45,484 nucleotides of DNA from Bacteroidota bacterium (GTDB lineage: Bacteria > Bacteroidota > Bacteroidia > Flavobacteriales > Schleiferiaceae): the NCBI GenBank assembly GCA_003045865.1, contig PZPB01000005.1, positions 1 through 45,484 on the forward strand, written 5' to 3'. Every line of letters begins with the position of its first letter. The first letter of the stretch is position 1. The notes under the pieces were generated by a model that ran no database searches, was not told the origin of the DNA, and saw only the letters and a program-made list of their open reading frames with translations. The translations under genes were made by a program, and so were the position numbers. Of the stretch, positions 8,157 to 16,801 are shown piece after piece.

Positions 8157-8798
8157 ATGATTTTAGATGCACAAACCGCTCGCAAAACGGCCACAGAGCT
8201 TTTGCAAATTAAGGCAATAAAACTACAACCTGAAGACCCTTTTACTTGGGCCTCCGGTTGGAAATCACCAATTTATTGCGATAACCGTGTGACGCTCAGT
8301 TATCCGAATTTGAGAAATTTCTTAAAACAGCAATTAGCCGAAGCGGTTAAAAAGCTCTACCCTGAGGTAGAATATATAGTTGGCGTTGCCACTGGAGCCA
8401 TTGCTATCGGTGCCTTGGTGGCCGATGAGCTTGATCTTCCGATGGTTTATGTTCGCCCCGAACCGAAAAAACACGGTCGTCAAAATCAAATTGAAGGAGA
8501 CCTAAAACCAAATAGTAAAGTAGTGGTTGTAGAAGACCTAATTAGCACTGGCGGCAGCAGCTTAAAAGTGGTTGAGGTTTTAAAAGAGAGCGGCGCGGAA
8601 GTTATGGGAATGGTAGCCCTTTTTACTTATGCCTTCCCCATTGCCGAAGAAAATTTCGCACAGGCAGATTGTAATTTACATACCCTTAGCGATTACCCCC
8701 ATCTCATTACTCAGTTGCAAGAAAGTGGCGCAATTGACCAAGCAGGTTTTGATACATTAATTAGCTGGAGGAAAGATCCGGCCAACTGGAAAATATAA
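8157..8798 (+). CDS. pyrE: Orotate phosphoribosyltransferase
   Basis: A 213-residue enzyme that converts orotate and PRPP to OMP in pyrimidine synthesis. The PRPP-binding signature VVVVEDLISTGGSSL lies near residues 121-135, and GVATGAIAIGALVADEL and PEPKKHGRQNQIEG are typical of PyrE. The ATG at 8157 gives the family-like N-terminus MILDAQTARKTATELL; a longer frame beginning with TTG at 8130 would run through the divergent Nudix coding region and is less likely. The SRPBCC gene follows after 1 nt. Confidence 0.95.
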   Translation: MILDAQTARKTATELLQIKAIKLQPEDPFTWASGWKSPIYCDNRVTLSYPNLRNFLKQQLAEAVKKLYPEVEYIVGVATGAIAIGALVADELDLPMVYVRPEPKKHGRQNQIEGDLKPNSKVVVVEDLISTGGSSLKVVEVLKESGAEVMGMVALFTYAFPIAEENFAQADCNLHTLSDYPHLITQLQESGAIDQAGFDTLISWRKDPANWKI

Positions 8799-8799
8799 T

Positions 8800-9186
8800 A
8801 TGGAATTCTCATCCGATAAAGTTCAAGTAAGTAAAAGTCCCGAAGAGCTTTTTGCCCTTTTTGACAATTTAGAAAATATGAAGCTTTTTATGCCCGCCTC
8901 GGTTGAGCGTTTTGAAGCTGACGAAAACACTTTTGTTTTTGGATTAAAAGGCATGCCAGATGTTCGGCTCTTAGTTGACGAAAAAACAGTTCCTAGCATG
9001 ATGAAATTTAAGGCTGCAAGCTCGAAATTAGACTTCACTTTGGCCTGTATGATTGAAGCCAAGGAAGGAGGCAGCCAAGTTTATTATGACTTTGCCGGCA
9101 AATTCAATCCAATGATTAAAATGATGGTTGAGCGTCCTCTCAAAAAATTTATTGAGGAATTAGCGGAAGCCACTGGGAAATTATAA
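8800..9186 (+). CDS. SRPBCC (START-like) family protein
   Basis: A 128-residue cytoplasmic protein with the layout of the SRPBCC/polyketide cyclase-like helix-grip fold: an N-terminal strand and helix (VQVSKSPEELFALFDNLENM), central strands, and a long C-terminal helix (MMVERPLKKFIEELAEATGKL). Such proteins bind hydrophobic ligands, but this ligand is unknown. It starts 1 nt after pyrE stops, so the two are almost certainly co-transcribed; a link to pyrimidine synthesis is not established. A strong hairpin follows the gene. Confidence 0.85.
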   Translation: MEFSSDKVQVSKSPEELFALFDNLENMKLFMPASVERFEADENTFVFGLKGMPDVRLLVDEKTVPSMMKFKAASSKLDFTLACMIEAKEGGSQVYYDFAGKFNPMIKMMVERPLKKFIEELAEATGKL

Positions 9187-9191
9187 GTGCT

Positions 9192-9211
9192 CCTGCCGTT
9201 TGAGCGGCAGG
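9192..9211. terminator. Bidirectional hairpin terminator between the SRPBCC gene and birA
   Basis: CCTGCCG at 9192-9198 pairs perfectly with CGGCAGG at 9205-9211 around a 6-nt loop, followed on the plus strand by CTTTTAATT. It occupies the 28-bp gap between two convergent genes and could terminate both, although the minus-strand U-run is poor. Confidence 0.7.
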
Positions 9212-9214
9212 CTT

Positions 9215-9964
9215 TTAATTCTTTAGTAAAAAGCTAATTTCCTTGTGCTTAAAAAGCTGAAAAGATCCATCGTTAAACTCTACCAGTAAATTCCCTTGGG
9301 GATCTACTCCTCGGCAGAACACCCAATGCTCCTTTTCTTGCCAAATTATGGGAACACGGTGTTGATTGCCATAAAGTCTTTGATTAAAATCTCTTTGCTG
9401 CTCGGCTTGTCCATCTTCCATTAAGTGCACATAACGTTTGCTTAAATGCCTAAATAAAATGGGGTATAGCTCAGATAGCGGATATTCCTGCTTGCTTATC
9501 TGCCTGAGCGAAACAGCCTTGCTATTTGCAAAAGCCACTTGATTTACGTTTAAGCCAATTCCTACTACACAGTATTCAAAATAACGCGAGTTTAAAGAGC
9601 TTTCTAATAAGGTCCCCGACAATTTTTTTCCATCAATTAAGATGTCATTTGGCCATTTTATTTCTGCTTTAAAATTTAATTCGGCAAGGAAATCACAAAT
9701 TCCAAGACAGACTGACATAGTAAGGCGATAGCTTTCGTTCAGCTTTAAGAATTTCGGGTAGAAAACGGTGCTAAAAAGCAAGTTAAAACCATCGGCAGAC
9801 TCCCAACTATTGCCAAATTGTCCACGGCCTAGTGTTTGGTAATCCGTACTTACTACCAAACCTTCAGGAACCTTTTCTTGAATTAGTTTGTTTTTGATTG
9901 CCTTGTTGGTACTATCTGTTTCAGATAGATGAATAATACTAATTCCAACCAATTGCGTATTCAT
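9215..9964 (-). CDS. birA: Biotin--[acetyl-CoA-carboxylase] ligase, monofunctional
   Basis: A 249-residue biotin protein ligase that activates biotin with ATP and attaches it to the carboxylase carrier protein. Motifs seen: SETDSTNKAIKN, the biotinyl-AMP loop LGRGQFGNSWES, and KWPNDILIDGKKLSGTLLES. There is no N-terminal helix-turn-helix, so it should not act as a repressor. The start MNTQLVGISIIHLSETDSTN at 9964 is preferred; ATG at 9988 would add eight residues, and frames running further upstream collide with divergent rsfS. A C-terminal SH3-like domain follows the catalytic core. Confidence 0.93.
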   Translation of the reverse strand: MNTQLVGISIIHLSETDSTNKAIKNKLIQEKVPEGLVVSTDYQTLGRGQFGNSWESADGFNLLFSTVFYPKFLKLNESYRLTMSVCLGICDFLAELNFKAEIKWPNDILIDGKKLSGTLLESSLNSRYFEYCVVGIGLNVNQVAFANSKAVSLRQISKQEYPLSELYPILFRHLSKRYVHLMEDGQAEQQRDFNQRLYGNQHRVPIIWQEKEHWVFCRGVDPQGNLLVEFNDGSFQLFKHKEISFLLKN

Positions 9965-10011
9965 AATAGTATTAAAAGGCGCAAGCATAGTCTTGCCAAG
10001 TTTACATTGTT

Positions 10012-10019
10012 TAATTTTG
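10012..10019 (+). promoter_or_regulatory. Promoter for the rsfS-ftsH gene run
   Basis: TAATTTTG matches TAnnTTTG, 21 nt before the rsfS ATG. A TTG at 9993-9995 lies 16 nt upstream, slightly closer than usual for the -33 element. It could drive the whole plus-strand run to 14981. Confidence 0.5.
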
Positions 10020-10040
10020 CAACGAAAATAAAAGTATTTA

Positions 10041-10403
10041 ATGGCGAAAGCGAAATTTCCCGACTTAGTTTCTAAGATAATTGAAGGTATGGAAAACCTC
10101 AAAGCTAAGGGAATTACCATCCTTGATTTAAGGAATATTGAGAACTCTATCTGCTCTTTCTTTGTTATCAGTGAAGGAAACTCCAACACCCAAGTTAAAG
10201 CCATCAGTCATTCGGTGGAAAAAATTGTACGTGAAGAGCTAAATGAAAAGCCTTGGCACGTAGAAGGTCTAGAAAATTCTGAATGGATTTTAATGGACTA
10301 TGTTGATACGGTGGTACACGTTTTTCAGTCTGAAACGCGCAAGTTTTATGACTTGGAAAGCCTTTGGGGTGATGGCGAATTAACGCATATAGAAGATAAA
10401 TAG
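10041..10403 (+). CDS. rsfS: Ribosomal silencing factor RsfS
   Basis: A 120-residue protein of the RsfS/Iojap (DUF143) family. It binds ribosomal protein L14 on the large subunit and blocks subunit joining when nutrients are scarce. Recognised by KAKGITILDLRNIENSICSFFVIS, PWHVEGLENSEWILMDYVDTVVHVF and the conserved C-terminal RKFYDLESLWGD. It begins 77 bp from the divergent birA start and is followed after 21 bp by ftsH, a frequent Bacteroidota arrangement. Confidence 0.95.
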   Translation: MAKAKFPDLVSKIIEGMENLKAKGITILDLRNIENSICSFFVISEGNSNTQVKAISHSVEKIVREELNEKPWHVEGLENSEWILMDYVDTVVHVFQSETRKFYDLESLWGDGELTHIEDK

Positions 10404-10424
10404 AGCAAAGGAGCACGAACGAAA

Positions 10425-12533
10425 ATGGAACAGAAAGAAGATAAAAACAAGGCGCAGCTGCGTAAACTGAAAGAGCAGTTCTCTCGAGGTTCTGGCGACA
10501 AGCCGCAAGGTGGTGGACCAAACGATCCTAAAAAGAAATTTAATTTTTACTGGATTTACCTAGCCATCTTTTTAATATTTATCGCAATTCAAATTATTGG
10601 CAGTTTTGGCAATAGCATTGAAAAGACCGATTTTGCCTCTTACACCGAAATGCTTTTGGCCGACGATGTAAGTGAAGTAAAAATTATCAATGGCAACCAA
10701 ATTCAGGTTTTCATTAAAGAAGAGTCACTGGAAAATAAAGAGCGCTACAAAGCACTAAGAGAAAAGGGCATTGCCAGCAATCCTCGTGGCCCACAGTACA
10801 CTTTTCAGATGCCTTACGAAGCGTACAAGAATAACTTAGACGATTTTTACGAACGTCACGCAGACCTTGACGACAAGCGTATTATCGCCAGCCACGAAGA
10901 ACGTAAAGATATTTGGGGCGATGTAATTGCTTGGACCTTCCCGCTAATCTTAATGATTGGTATCTGGATTTTCATCATGCGCCGTATGAGTGGCGGTGGT
11001 GGCGGCCCTGGTGCTCAGATTTTTAATATTGGTAAATCGAAAGCACAGCTTTTTGATCAGAACACCAACGTTAAAATAACCTTCAAAAATGTTGCGGGAT
11101 TAGAAGGCGCGAAAGAAGAGGTAGAAGAAATTGTATCCTTCCTTAAAGAGCCCGAACGTTATACCTCCTTAGGGGGTAAAATTCCTAAAGGCGCCTTATT
11201 AGTAGGTCCTCCTGGAACAGGAAAAACCCTTCTTGCGAAAGCAGTTGCCGGTGAAGCTAAAGTTCCATTTTTCTCTTTATCAGGATCTGATTTCGTAGAG
11301 ATGTTTGTAGGAGTTGGTGCCTCACGTGTGCGTGATTTGTTTAAGCAGGCCAAAGAAAAGTCTCCTTCTATCATTTTCATAGATGAGATTGACGCTATTG
11401 GAAGGGCAAGAGGAAAAAATGCCATTTCCGGCGGCAACGACGAAAGAGAAAACACTCTTAACCAGTTACTTACCGAGATGGATGGTTTTAGTACCAACCA
11501 ACACGTAATTGTAATTGCGGCTACTAACCGCGCCGATATCTTAGATAAAGCTTTAATGCGTGCTGGCCGTTTCGATCGCCAGATTTACGTCGATTTGCCT
11601 GACTTAACCGAGCGTAAAGAAATCTTTAAAGTGCACTTAGGTCCACTAAAAAGTGATGAATCTTTGGACAGCGAATTCCTTGCTCGTCAAACGCCAGGAT
11701 TTAGTGGTGCTGATATTGCTAACGTTTGTAATGAAGCTGCTTTAATTGCTGCTCGTAAAAACAAAAAAGCCATTGGTCAGCAAGACTTCCTTGATGCGGT
11801 AGATCGTATTATCGGTGGTTTAGAGAAGAAAAATAAAATTATTTCTTCCGATGAGAAAAATAAAATTGCCCATCACGAAGCTGGTCACGCTACCATTAGT
11901 TGGTTGCTAGAGCATGCTTCACCGTTAGTGAAAGTTACTATCATTCCTAGAGGAAGATCTTTGGGTGCCGCTTGGTACTTACCCGAAGAAAGACAGCTTA
12001 CAAACACCGATCAAATTTTAGATGAGATGTGTGCCGCTCTTGGCGGAAGGGCTGCGGAAGAAATTATATTCAATAAAATTTCTACCGGCGCTTTAAGCGA
12101 TTTAGAGAAAGTTACGAAGCAAGCGCGTGCCATGGTAACCATTTATGGTTTAAATGAAAGGCTTGGAAATATTACTTATTACGACAGCCAAAACGGTAAC
12201 GACATGGGCTTCACCAAGCCTTACAGTGAAGAAACTGCTCGTATAATTGACGAAGAGATTAGCAAGATAATTGAGGCTCAGTATGTTAGGGCCAAAGAAA
12301 TATTAACAGAGAACAAAGAAAAACTTGTTCAACTGGCCGAGCTCTTACTAGAAAAAGAAGTTATTTTTAAGGAAAATCTGGAGAGGATTTTTGGCAAGCG
12401 TCCTTGGAAGTCGCGCGACGAAGTTATGGAAGCAGAAAACTTCATGAAAAAGCCCAAGGATGTAAGCGAAGAAAAGCCTAAAACAGACAGTGCCAAGGAC
12501 GAAAAACCAGAAGAAAGCACCTCTGAAAGCTGA
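10425..12533 (+). CDS. ftsH: ATP-dependent zinc metalloprotease FtsH
   Basis: A 702-residue membrane-anchored AAA+ protease that degrades misfolded membrane proteins and regulatory proteins. Two transmembrane segments (about residues 38-58 and 165-186) flank a periplasmic domain. The AAA domain has Walker A GPPGTGKT at 261-268, Walker [12 protein letters not shown] and the second region of homology with AGRFDRQI. The zinc site is HEAGH at 484-488. A charged C-terminal tail rich in Lys, Glu and Ser follows the peptidase domain. The LUD gene begins 25 bp downstream. Confidence 0.97.
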   Translation: MEQKEDKNKAQLRKLKEQFSRGSGDKPQGGGPNDPKKKFNFYWIYLAIFLIFIAIQIIGSFGNSIEKTDFASYTEMLLADDVSEVKIINGNQIQVFIKEESLENKERYKALREKGIASNPRGPQYTFQMPYEAYKNNLDDFYERHADLDDKRIIASHEERKDIWGDVIAWTFPLILMIGIWIFIMRRMSGGGGGPGAQIFNIGKSKAQLFDQNTNVKITFKNVAGLEGAKEEVEEIVSFLKEPERYTSLGGKIPKGALLVGPPGTGKTLLAKAVAGEAKVPFFSLSGSDFVEMFVGVGASRVRDLFKQAKEKSPSIIFIDEIDAIGRARGKNAISGGNDERENTLNQLLTEMDGFSTNQHVIVIAATNRADILDKALMRAGRFDRQIYVDLPDLTERKEIFKVHLGPLKSDESLDSEFLARQTPGFSGADIANVCNEAALIAARKNKKAIGQQDFLDAVDRIIGGLEKKNKIISSDEKNKIAHHEAGHATISWLLEHASPLVKVTIIPRGRSLGAAWYLPEERQLTNTDQILDEMCAALGGRAAEEIIFNKISTGALSDLEKVTKQARAMVTIYGLNERLGNITYYDSQNGNDMGFTKPYSEETARIIDEEISKIIEAQYVRAKEILTENKEKLVQLAELLLEKEVIFKENLERIFGKRPWKSRDEVMEAENFMKKPKDVSEEKPKTDSAKDEKPEESTSES

Positions 12534-12558
12534 AACCTCTCCTATCTTTAATTAAGCT

Positions 12559-13203
12559 ATGGCAGAGTTTAAAGAGAAAAAAGGACTATTTGGTCGTTTC
12601 ATAGACATGATTAGTGGCAAGCCCGCTGAAGAAGAAACGAATAAAAAAGTTGAAGGAAAAAAAAGCCCCCCTCTTGTTATCAACGAAGAGGAGGGCTTTG
12701 ACTTGGGCTTTGTTAAACGATTTACGCATTCGGGCGGAAAGTTCCTCTATTGCGATGATGAAAATGAAGCCTATACCTACATCCGCCTCATTATGGAAGA
12801 GTCTGGCTTAGGGAAAATTTATTGTAAAAATGAAAACCTCATTTCCATTCTGCGCAAAGCGAATGTAGATATTAGTGAAGACTTTTTAGAATCTGATGCC
12901 TTTTGCTCCGAATGCGAATACTTGGTCGCCTTTAATGGAGGCATTATGCTTTCCGCCAATCAGCTTAAAGGCAAAACCCTCGAAGAATTACCTGAAACCT
13001 TTATAACCATTGCTCGTACTAGCCAAATTACCGACAAGCTGCGCACAGCCTTGGCGGGAATTCGAGTAAAATACCACAATAATCTTCCTTCACAAATCAC
13101 CACCATCAAAGGCCCGATTAAACTCGACGACATTGAAGAAAATGATACGGGTAAAATTTGCAGTAAGGAAATTTACCTATTGCTATTAGAAGATCAGTTA
13201 TAG
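12559..13203 (+). CDS. LUD domain protein
   Basis: A 214-residue cytoplasmic protein of the LUD (LutB/LutC/YkgG-like) fold, recognised by the late strands SECEYLVAFNGGIMLSANQ, LPETFITIARTSQITDKL and the final IYLLLLEDQL. In other bacteria LUD proteins take part in lactate oxidation, but this stand-alone form has no iron-sulphur partner genes here, so lactate metabolism should not be assumed. About 50 residues of charged linker precede the domain. It lies between ftsH and cdsA, with 1 nt before cdsA; I recall this order from other Bacteroidota. Confidence 0.85.
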   Translation: MAEFKEKKGLFGRFIDMISGKPAEEETNKKVEGKKSPPLVINEEEGFDLGFVKRFTHSGGKFLYCDDENEAYTYIRLIMEESGLGKIYCKNENLISILRKANVDISEDFLESDAFCSECEYLVAFNGGIMLSANQLKGKTLEELPETFITIARTSQITDKLRTALAGIRVKYHNNLPSQITTIKGPIKLDDIEENDTGKICSKEIYLLLLEDQL

Positions 13204-13204
13204 G

Positions 13205-14023
13205 ATGCGAAATTTGCTTATCAGAGCGGCTAGCGGCAGTGTATATGTAGCCCTAATATTAGTCTCCACCTTTTATTTAAGTTGGGGAGGGTTACTATTA
13301 GCCACTCTTCTAGGCTCTTTTGCAATTATTGAGTGGCAGCTGTTTAAGCCCAGCTCTGTGAGCGTAAGATCCGCTTCTTTTGGAATTGCAATTTTAGTAC
13401 TCAGTCTTTATCTTTTTGGAAACTTTCCCGGGCAGGGAATTTCTGACACACGATTGTACCTCACACTTTTATTAGGCTTAAGCCTGATGTTAATAAATCT
13501 TTGCCTCTTAGCCTTCGATCAAAATGATGAAGGATTAAGCCAACTATTTCATCACATTGTTGGGCTTGTTTACCTAATTCCCCCCCTATTAAGTCTTGCA
13601 CTTCTGGCCGAAGAGCCTTGGCTATTAGCCGGAATATTTATCATGATTTGGTCATTTGATAGTTTTGCCTATCTGGTGGGACGATTTTTCGGTAAACATA
13701 AACTGATGCCGAAAATTTCACCTAAAAAAACCTGGGAAGGATTTATCGGCGGCCTATTCTTCGCTCTGCTAAGTGCCTATCTACTGGACCAATTCGGCGG
13801 CGTGGAAATAATTAGCACTTGGCAGTGGCTGCTACTTGGTTTTATAGTGGTTATAAGCAGTACTTTTGGCGATCTATTCGAGTCCGCGTTAAAGCGCTCC
13901 CATGGTTTAAAAGATAGCGGCAATTTTATGCCCGGCCACGGAGGAATTTTAGACCGTATCGATAGCTTACTATTTGCAATGCCTTTGGCCTATTTGTTTA
14001 TTGAATTGACCCAACACTTATAA
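13205..14023 (+). CDS. cdsA: Phosphatidate cytidylyltransferase
   Basis: A 272-residue integral membrane enzyme making CDP-diacylglycerol from phosphatidate and CTP, the branch point of phospholipid synthesis. Seven or eight hydrophobic segments are evident. The C-terminal CDS signature appears as SALKRSHGLKDSGNF followed by MPGHGGILDRIDS, with the metal-binding acidic residues intact. It is packed between the LUD gene (1-nt gap) and psd (1-nt gap), so these genes share a transcript and probably coupled translation. Confidence 0.95.
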   Translation: MRNLLIRAASGSVYVALILVSTFYLSWGGLLLATLLGSFAIIEWQLFKPSSVSVRSASFGIAILVLSLYLFGNFPGQGISDTRLYLTLLLGLSLMLINLCLLAFDQNDEGLSQLFHHIVGLVYLIPPLLSLALLAEEPWLLAGIFIMIWSFDSFAYLVGRFFGKHKLMPKISPKKTWEGFIGGLFFALLSAYLLDQFGGVEIISTWQWLLLGFIVVISSTFGDLFESALKRSHGLKDSGNFMPGHGGILDRIDSLLFAMPLAYLFIELTQHL

Positions 14024-14024
14024 T

Positions 14025-14684
14025 ATGATCCGCTTACACAAAGAAGGTAAACGAATTTTACTGCAGTTTTTAATAGGACTAGCTGCCATTAACTTCATAA
14101 GCCTCTACTTCATAACTAATGAAATCGTTCAGAATATCATTCTAGTAATTAGCATTATCATTTACATTTTAGTACTGCAGTTTTTCCGAAATCCTAAACG
14201 TTATACGCAGGTAGAAGAAGGAAAAGTTATCGCTCCTGCAGATGGAAAAATAGTTGCTATTGAAGAAATTGAAGAGACAGAATATTTTAAGCGTAAAATG
14301 CTACAAATCAGTATTTTCATGTCACCTGTAAACGTGCATGTTAATCGCTACCCCATCTCTGGCAAAGTAAAATATTCTCAATATCACCCGGGAGCATTTT
14401 TAGTGGCCTGGCATCCAAAAAGCAGCACCTTAAATGAAAGAACCGCCGTGGTGATAGAAAATAGCCAAGGAGTTGAAGTGATGCACAAACAAATTGCTGG
14501 CGCCCTAGCCCGCCGTATTATTAACTACGCTAAAAAAGGTGAGCTTGCAGTGCAAGGAACTGATTGCGGATTTATTAGATTTGGCTCTAGGGTAGATGTA
14601 GTGTTACCTTTAGATGCCAATATCCTAGTTAAAATTGGCGATAAAGCTCGCGGCGGAGAACAAGTATTAGCAGAATTAAAATAA
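14025..14684 (+). CDS. psd: Phosphatidylserine decarboxylase
   Basis: A 219-residue type 2 (short) phosphatidylserine decarboxylase that converts phosphatidylserine to phosphatidylethanolamine. Two hydrophobic segments at about 12-30 and 35-53 anchor it. The self-cleavage site is RFGSRV with Gly187-Ser188; the serine becomes the pyruvoyl cofactor. IAPADGKIVAIEE and SPVNVHVNRYPISG are family hallmarks. It follows cdsA by 1 nt, placing two steps of one pathway together; phosphatidylserine synthase is not in the window. Confidence 0.95.
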   Translation: MIRLHKEGKRILLQFLIGLAAINFISLYFITNEIVQNIILVISIIIYILVLQFFRNPKRYTQVEEGKVIAPADGKIVAIEEIEETEYFKRKMLQISIFMSPVNVHVNRYPISGKVKYSQYHPGAFLVAWHPKSSTLNERTAVVIENSQGVEVMHKQIAGALARRIINYAKKGELAVQGTDCGFIRFGSRVDVVLPLDANILVKIGDKARGGEQVLAELK

Positions 14685-14690
14685 TACGCA

Positions 14691-14981
14691 ATGAGTGCAG
14701 CAGATTTACAAGAAGAGTTTGATAAATATGTGAAGATTGGTAATAACCTGCCTCCGCAGGGTGCTGACGATATGTTAGTTGCTTATGCCTATTTTAAGCA
14801 AGCTACTGTGGGTGATTTAGAAGATCCGCGACCGACGGAATCTAGCAACGTTGTGCAAACTTTTAAGCATGACGCTTGGAATAGACTACAGGGTATGCCC
14901 AAAACTGAAGCGATGCAGCGCTATATTCAAACCATAAAGGAACTAAAGGCGAAACTCGATAAAGAAGAAAGTGCTATCTAA
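14691..14981 (+). CDS. Acyl-CoA-binding protein
   Basis: A 96-residue protein of the ACBP family, a four-helix bundle that binds long-chain acyl-CoA. The conserved segments are visible: LVAYAYFKQATVGDLEDPRP, KHDAWNRLQGMPKTEAMQRY and IQTIKELKAKL. ACBPs are typical of eukaryotes but occur in some bacteria including Bacteroidota. It begins 6 bp after psd, so it probably supplies or buffers acyl chains for phospholipid synthesis, an inference from context. Its 3' end overlaps the convergent cmk stop by 4 bp. Confidence 0.93.
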   Translation: MSAADLQEEFDKYVKIGNNLPPQGADDMLVAYAYFKQATVGDLEDPRPTESSNVVQTFKHDAWNRLQGMPKTEAMQRYIQTIKELKAKLDKEESAI

Positions 14982-15673
14982 GCGCCTACCTCTTTAGCCC
15001 AATTATAAGCCATTTCTAACTGTTCAGCCATAGTGATTTCACTATTATCTAATAAGCGTGCATCTTCTGTTTGTACTAGTGGAGAATCGTCGCGATGCGT
15101 ATCTAAATAATCTCTTTCTTTTAGGTTTTCCGCCACGGCCTCCAAACTGAGATTTTCATTATTAGCGCTATGCTGTAATTCTAAATAACGCCTTTTTGCT
15201 CTAATCTCTGGGCTCGCAGTCATAAATATTTTCAATTCTGCTTGGGGCAATACCACCGAAGCAATATCTCTACCATCCATAACCACACCACCTACATTAG
15301 CCATTTTACGCTGAGCTTCAACTAAAAAGCGACGTACTTCCGAGATTTCTGCCACCTTACTTACCCAGCTGGCCACCTTATTTTTACGGATAAATGCTTC
15401 TACGTTAGTATCATTTACATAAAGATCTGAGCATTCTGTGTTAGGATCGAAACGAAAATCTAAACTCAATTCGGATAACATATTTACTAGCGCATCTATG
15501 GCAATGCCGGAAGAAATTATACCGCGCTCTTGTGCTGCGTAAGTAATTCCTCGGTACATAGCCCCTGTATCAATATAGCGATATCCTAGTTTTTTGGCTA
15601 AAGCCTTAGCCATGGTACTCTTACCTGTAGATGAATATCCATCAATCGCAATGCTGATACTTTTAGCCGCCAT
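14978..15673 (-). CDS. cmk: Cytidylate kinase
   Basis: A 231-residue nucleoside monophosphate kinase that phosphorylates CMP and dCMP. The P-loop GYSSTGKST is at residues 12-20, followed by YRYIDTGAMYRGITYAA; the substrate-binding MDGRDIASVVLP and RRYLELQ regions are present. The start codon overlaps the porQ stop as TAATG, so the pair is coupled. This porQ-cmk pairing is common in Bacteroidota although the functions differ. Confidence 0.96.
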   Translation of the reverse strand: MAAKSISIAIDGYSSTGKSTMAKALAKKLGYRYIDTGAMYRGITYAAQERGIISSGIAIDALVNMLSELSLDFRFDPNTECSDLYVNDTNVEAFIRKNKVASWVSKVAEISEVRRFLVEAQRKMANVGGVVMDGRDIASVVLPQAELKIFMTASPEIRAKRRYLELQHSANNENLSLEAVAENLKERDYLDTHRDDSPLVQTEDARLLDNSEITMAEQLEMAYNWAKEVGA

Positions 15674-16731
15674 TATTCTGCTTTTGCTTTCCTATCCTTT
15701 CCTTTAGATTTAAAAGAAGTGAAATTGGTACGTAAAGAAATTTGATTGGCACTACCCGCGATATGATACATATTACGGCTATAATGCAGATAAAACTTAT
15801 AGATTTTAATTCCGCCACCAACCGAAAAACCTGCCACAGTTCTGCGAGTAGCCAAATTTAGCTCTTCTCGTTTTCTAAAATTATAACCAAACTGAATGTT
15901 AAAAGATTCGCTCGGAGCAAACTCAAACCCGATAACCACGTGGCGTAGTAAATTATTCCAGATACTGGGGAAATTCTCTTCTACCTCCCCCGTAAATTGG
16001 TTAACAGTAAATTGATTGGGATCGCGATAGCGTAAATCGAAAGTTTCTAATTGCTCTAAGGTAATTTGCCAACGTAGGGGCATGTGCTCGAAACGGTTAG
16101 AAATGCCAAATTGCAATTCAAAAGGTAAAGACTCACGGGTGTCTGAATAAGGATCTGCCTGAAATCCAGCATTCCGCATCACAAGAGCCATGGCAATTCT
16201 ACGAGCTGGAATTTGATAGGTAATTCCTGCATCCCAAGCTAAGCCCCAAGAATTGTAGGTATCATAAACCGAATTAATAAATTTCATGGTGGCCCCGAAG
16301 CTCCAAGTACTATCTAAATGATAAGCATAACCAAAGTTCATGGCCATATCATTAGCCGAGAAAGTTCCTTGCCTTATGCCAATTACATTGGCACGATCAA
16401 ATTCGCCGTAGCTGAAATATTGCAAATGCGCGAAAAAAGTACCAACACTATCGAAATGACGTGCATAAGCCAGGTCTAAAAAACCAATATCACTAACATA
16501 ATCTACGGCGCTAAAGCTAAACTGCCCCGACATTTCTTCGCGTAACAAGGACGGATTATAAAGGGCAAAGTTTAAGTCCTCAGCCGTATTAGCAATGGCA
16601 TTACTCCCTTGCCCTGCTACTCTGGCTGAGCCAATGCTATTCAGGAACTGATAGGTTGACCGGCCACCAAGCTGAGCCTGAATACCATAAGTGATACAAG
16701 TAAAAGCGCAAATAAATAATACTCTCCTCAT
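15673..16731 (-). CDS. porQ: Type IX secretion system protein PorQ
   Basis: A 352-residue outer-membrane protein with a signal peptide (ends YGIQAQ, about residue 19). The beginning GGRSTYQFLNSIGSARVAGQGSNA and the alternating amphipathic strands to the C-terminus match PorQ, part of the T9SS apparatus that helps attach cargo to A-type lipopolysaccharide in Porphyromonas. Older databases label such genes penicillin-binding protein. It fits with the T9SS cargo gene at the left of this window. The pairing with cmk supports the call. A basic tail (KSKGKDRKAKAE) ends the protein. Confidence 0.9.
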   Translation of the reverse strand: MRRVLFICAFTCITYGIQAQLGGRSTYQFLNSIGSARVAGQGSNAIANTAEDLNFALYNPSLLREEMSGQFSFSAVDYVSDIGFLDLAYARHFDSVGTFFAHLQYFSYGEFDRANVIGIRQGTFSANDMAMNFGYAYHLDSTWSFGATMKFINSVYDTYNSWGLAWDAGITYQIPARRIAMALVMRNAGFQADPYSDTRESLPFELQFGISNRFEHMPLRWQITLEQLETFDLRYRDPNQFTVNQFTGEVEENFPSIWNNLLRHVVIGFEFAPSESFNIQFGYNFRKREELNLATRRTVAGFSVGGGIKIYKFYLHYSRNMYHIAGSANQISLRTNFTSFKSKGKDRKAKAE

Positions 16732-16801
16732 GAATGGGCCTAAGTTATAGCTATCAACGAATATTGCCTCATAATATTTCGGGCTAAAATAAGATTAAAG
16801 C

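Noticed and set aside
12559-13203. Lactate utilisation operon
   Set aside because: Only a lone LUD domain is present, without the iron-sulphur or FAD/Fe-S partners; the context is ftsH and lipid genes.
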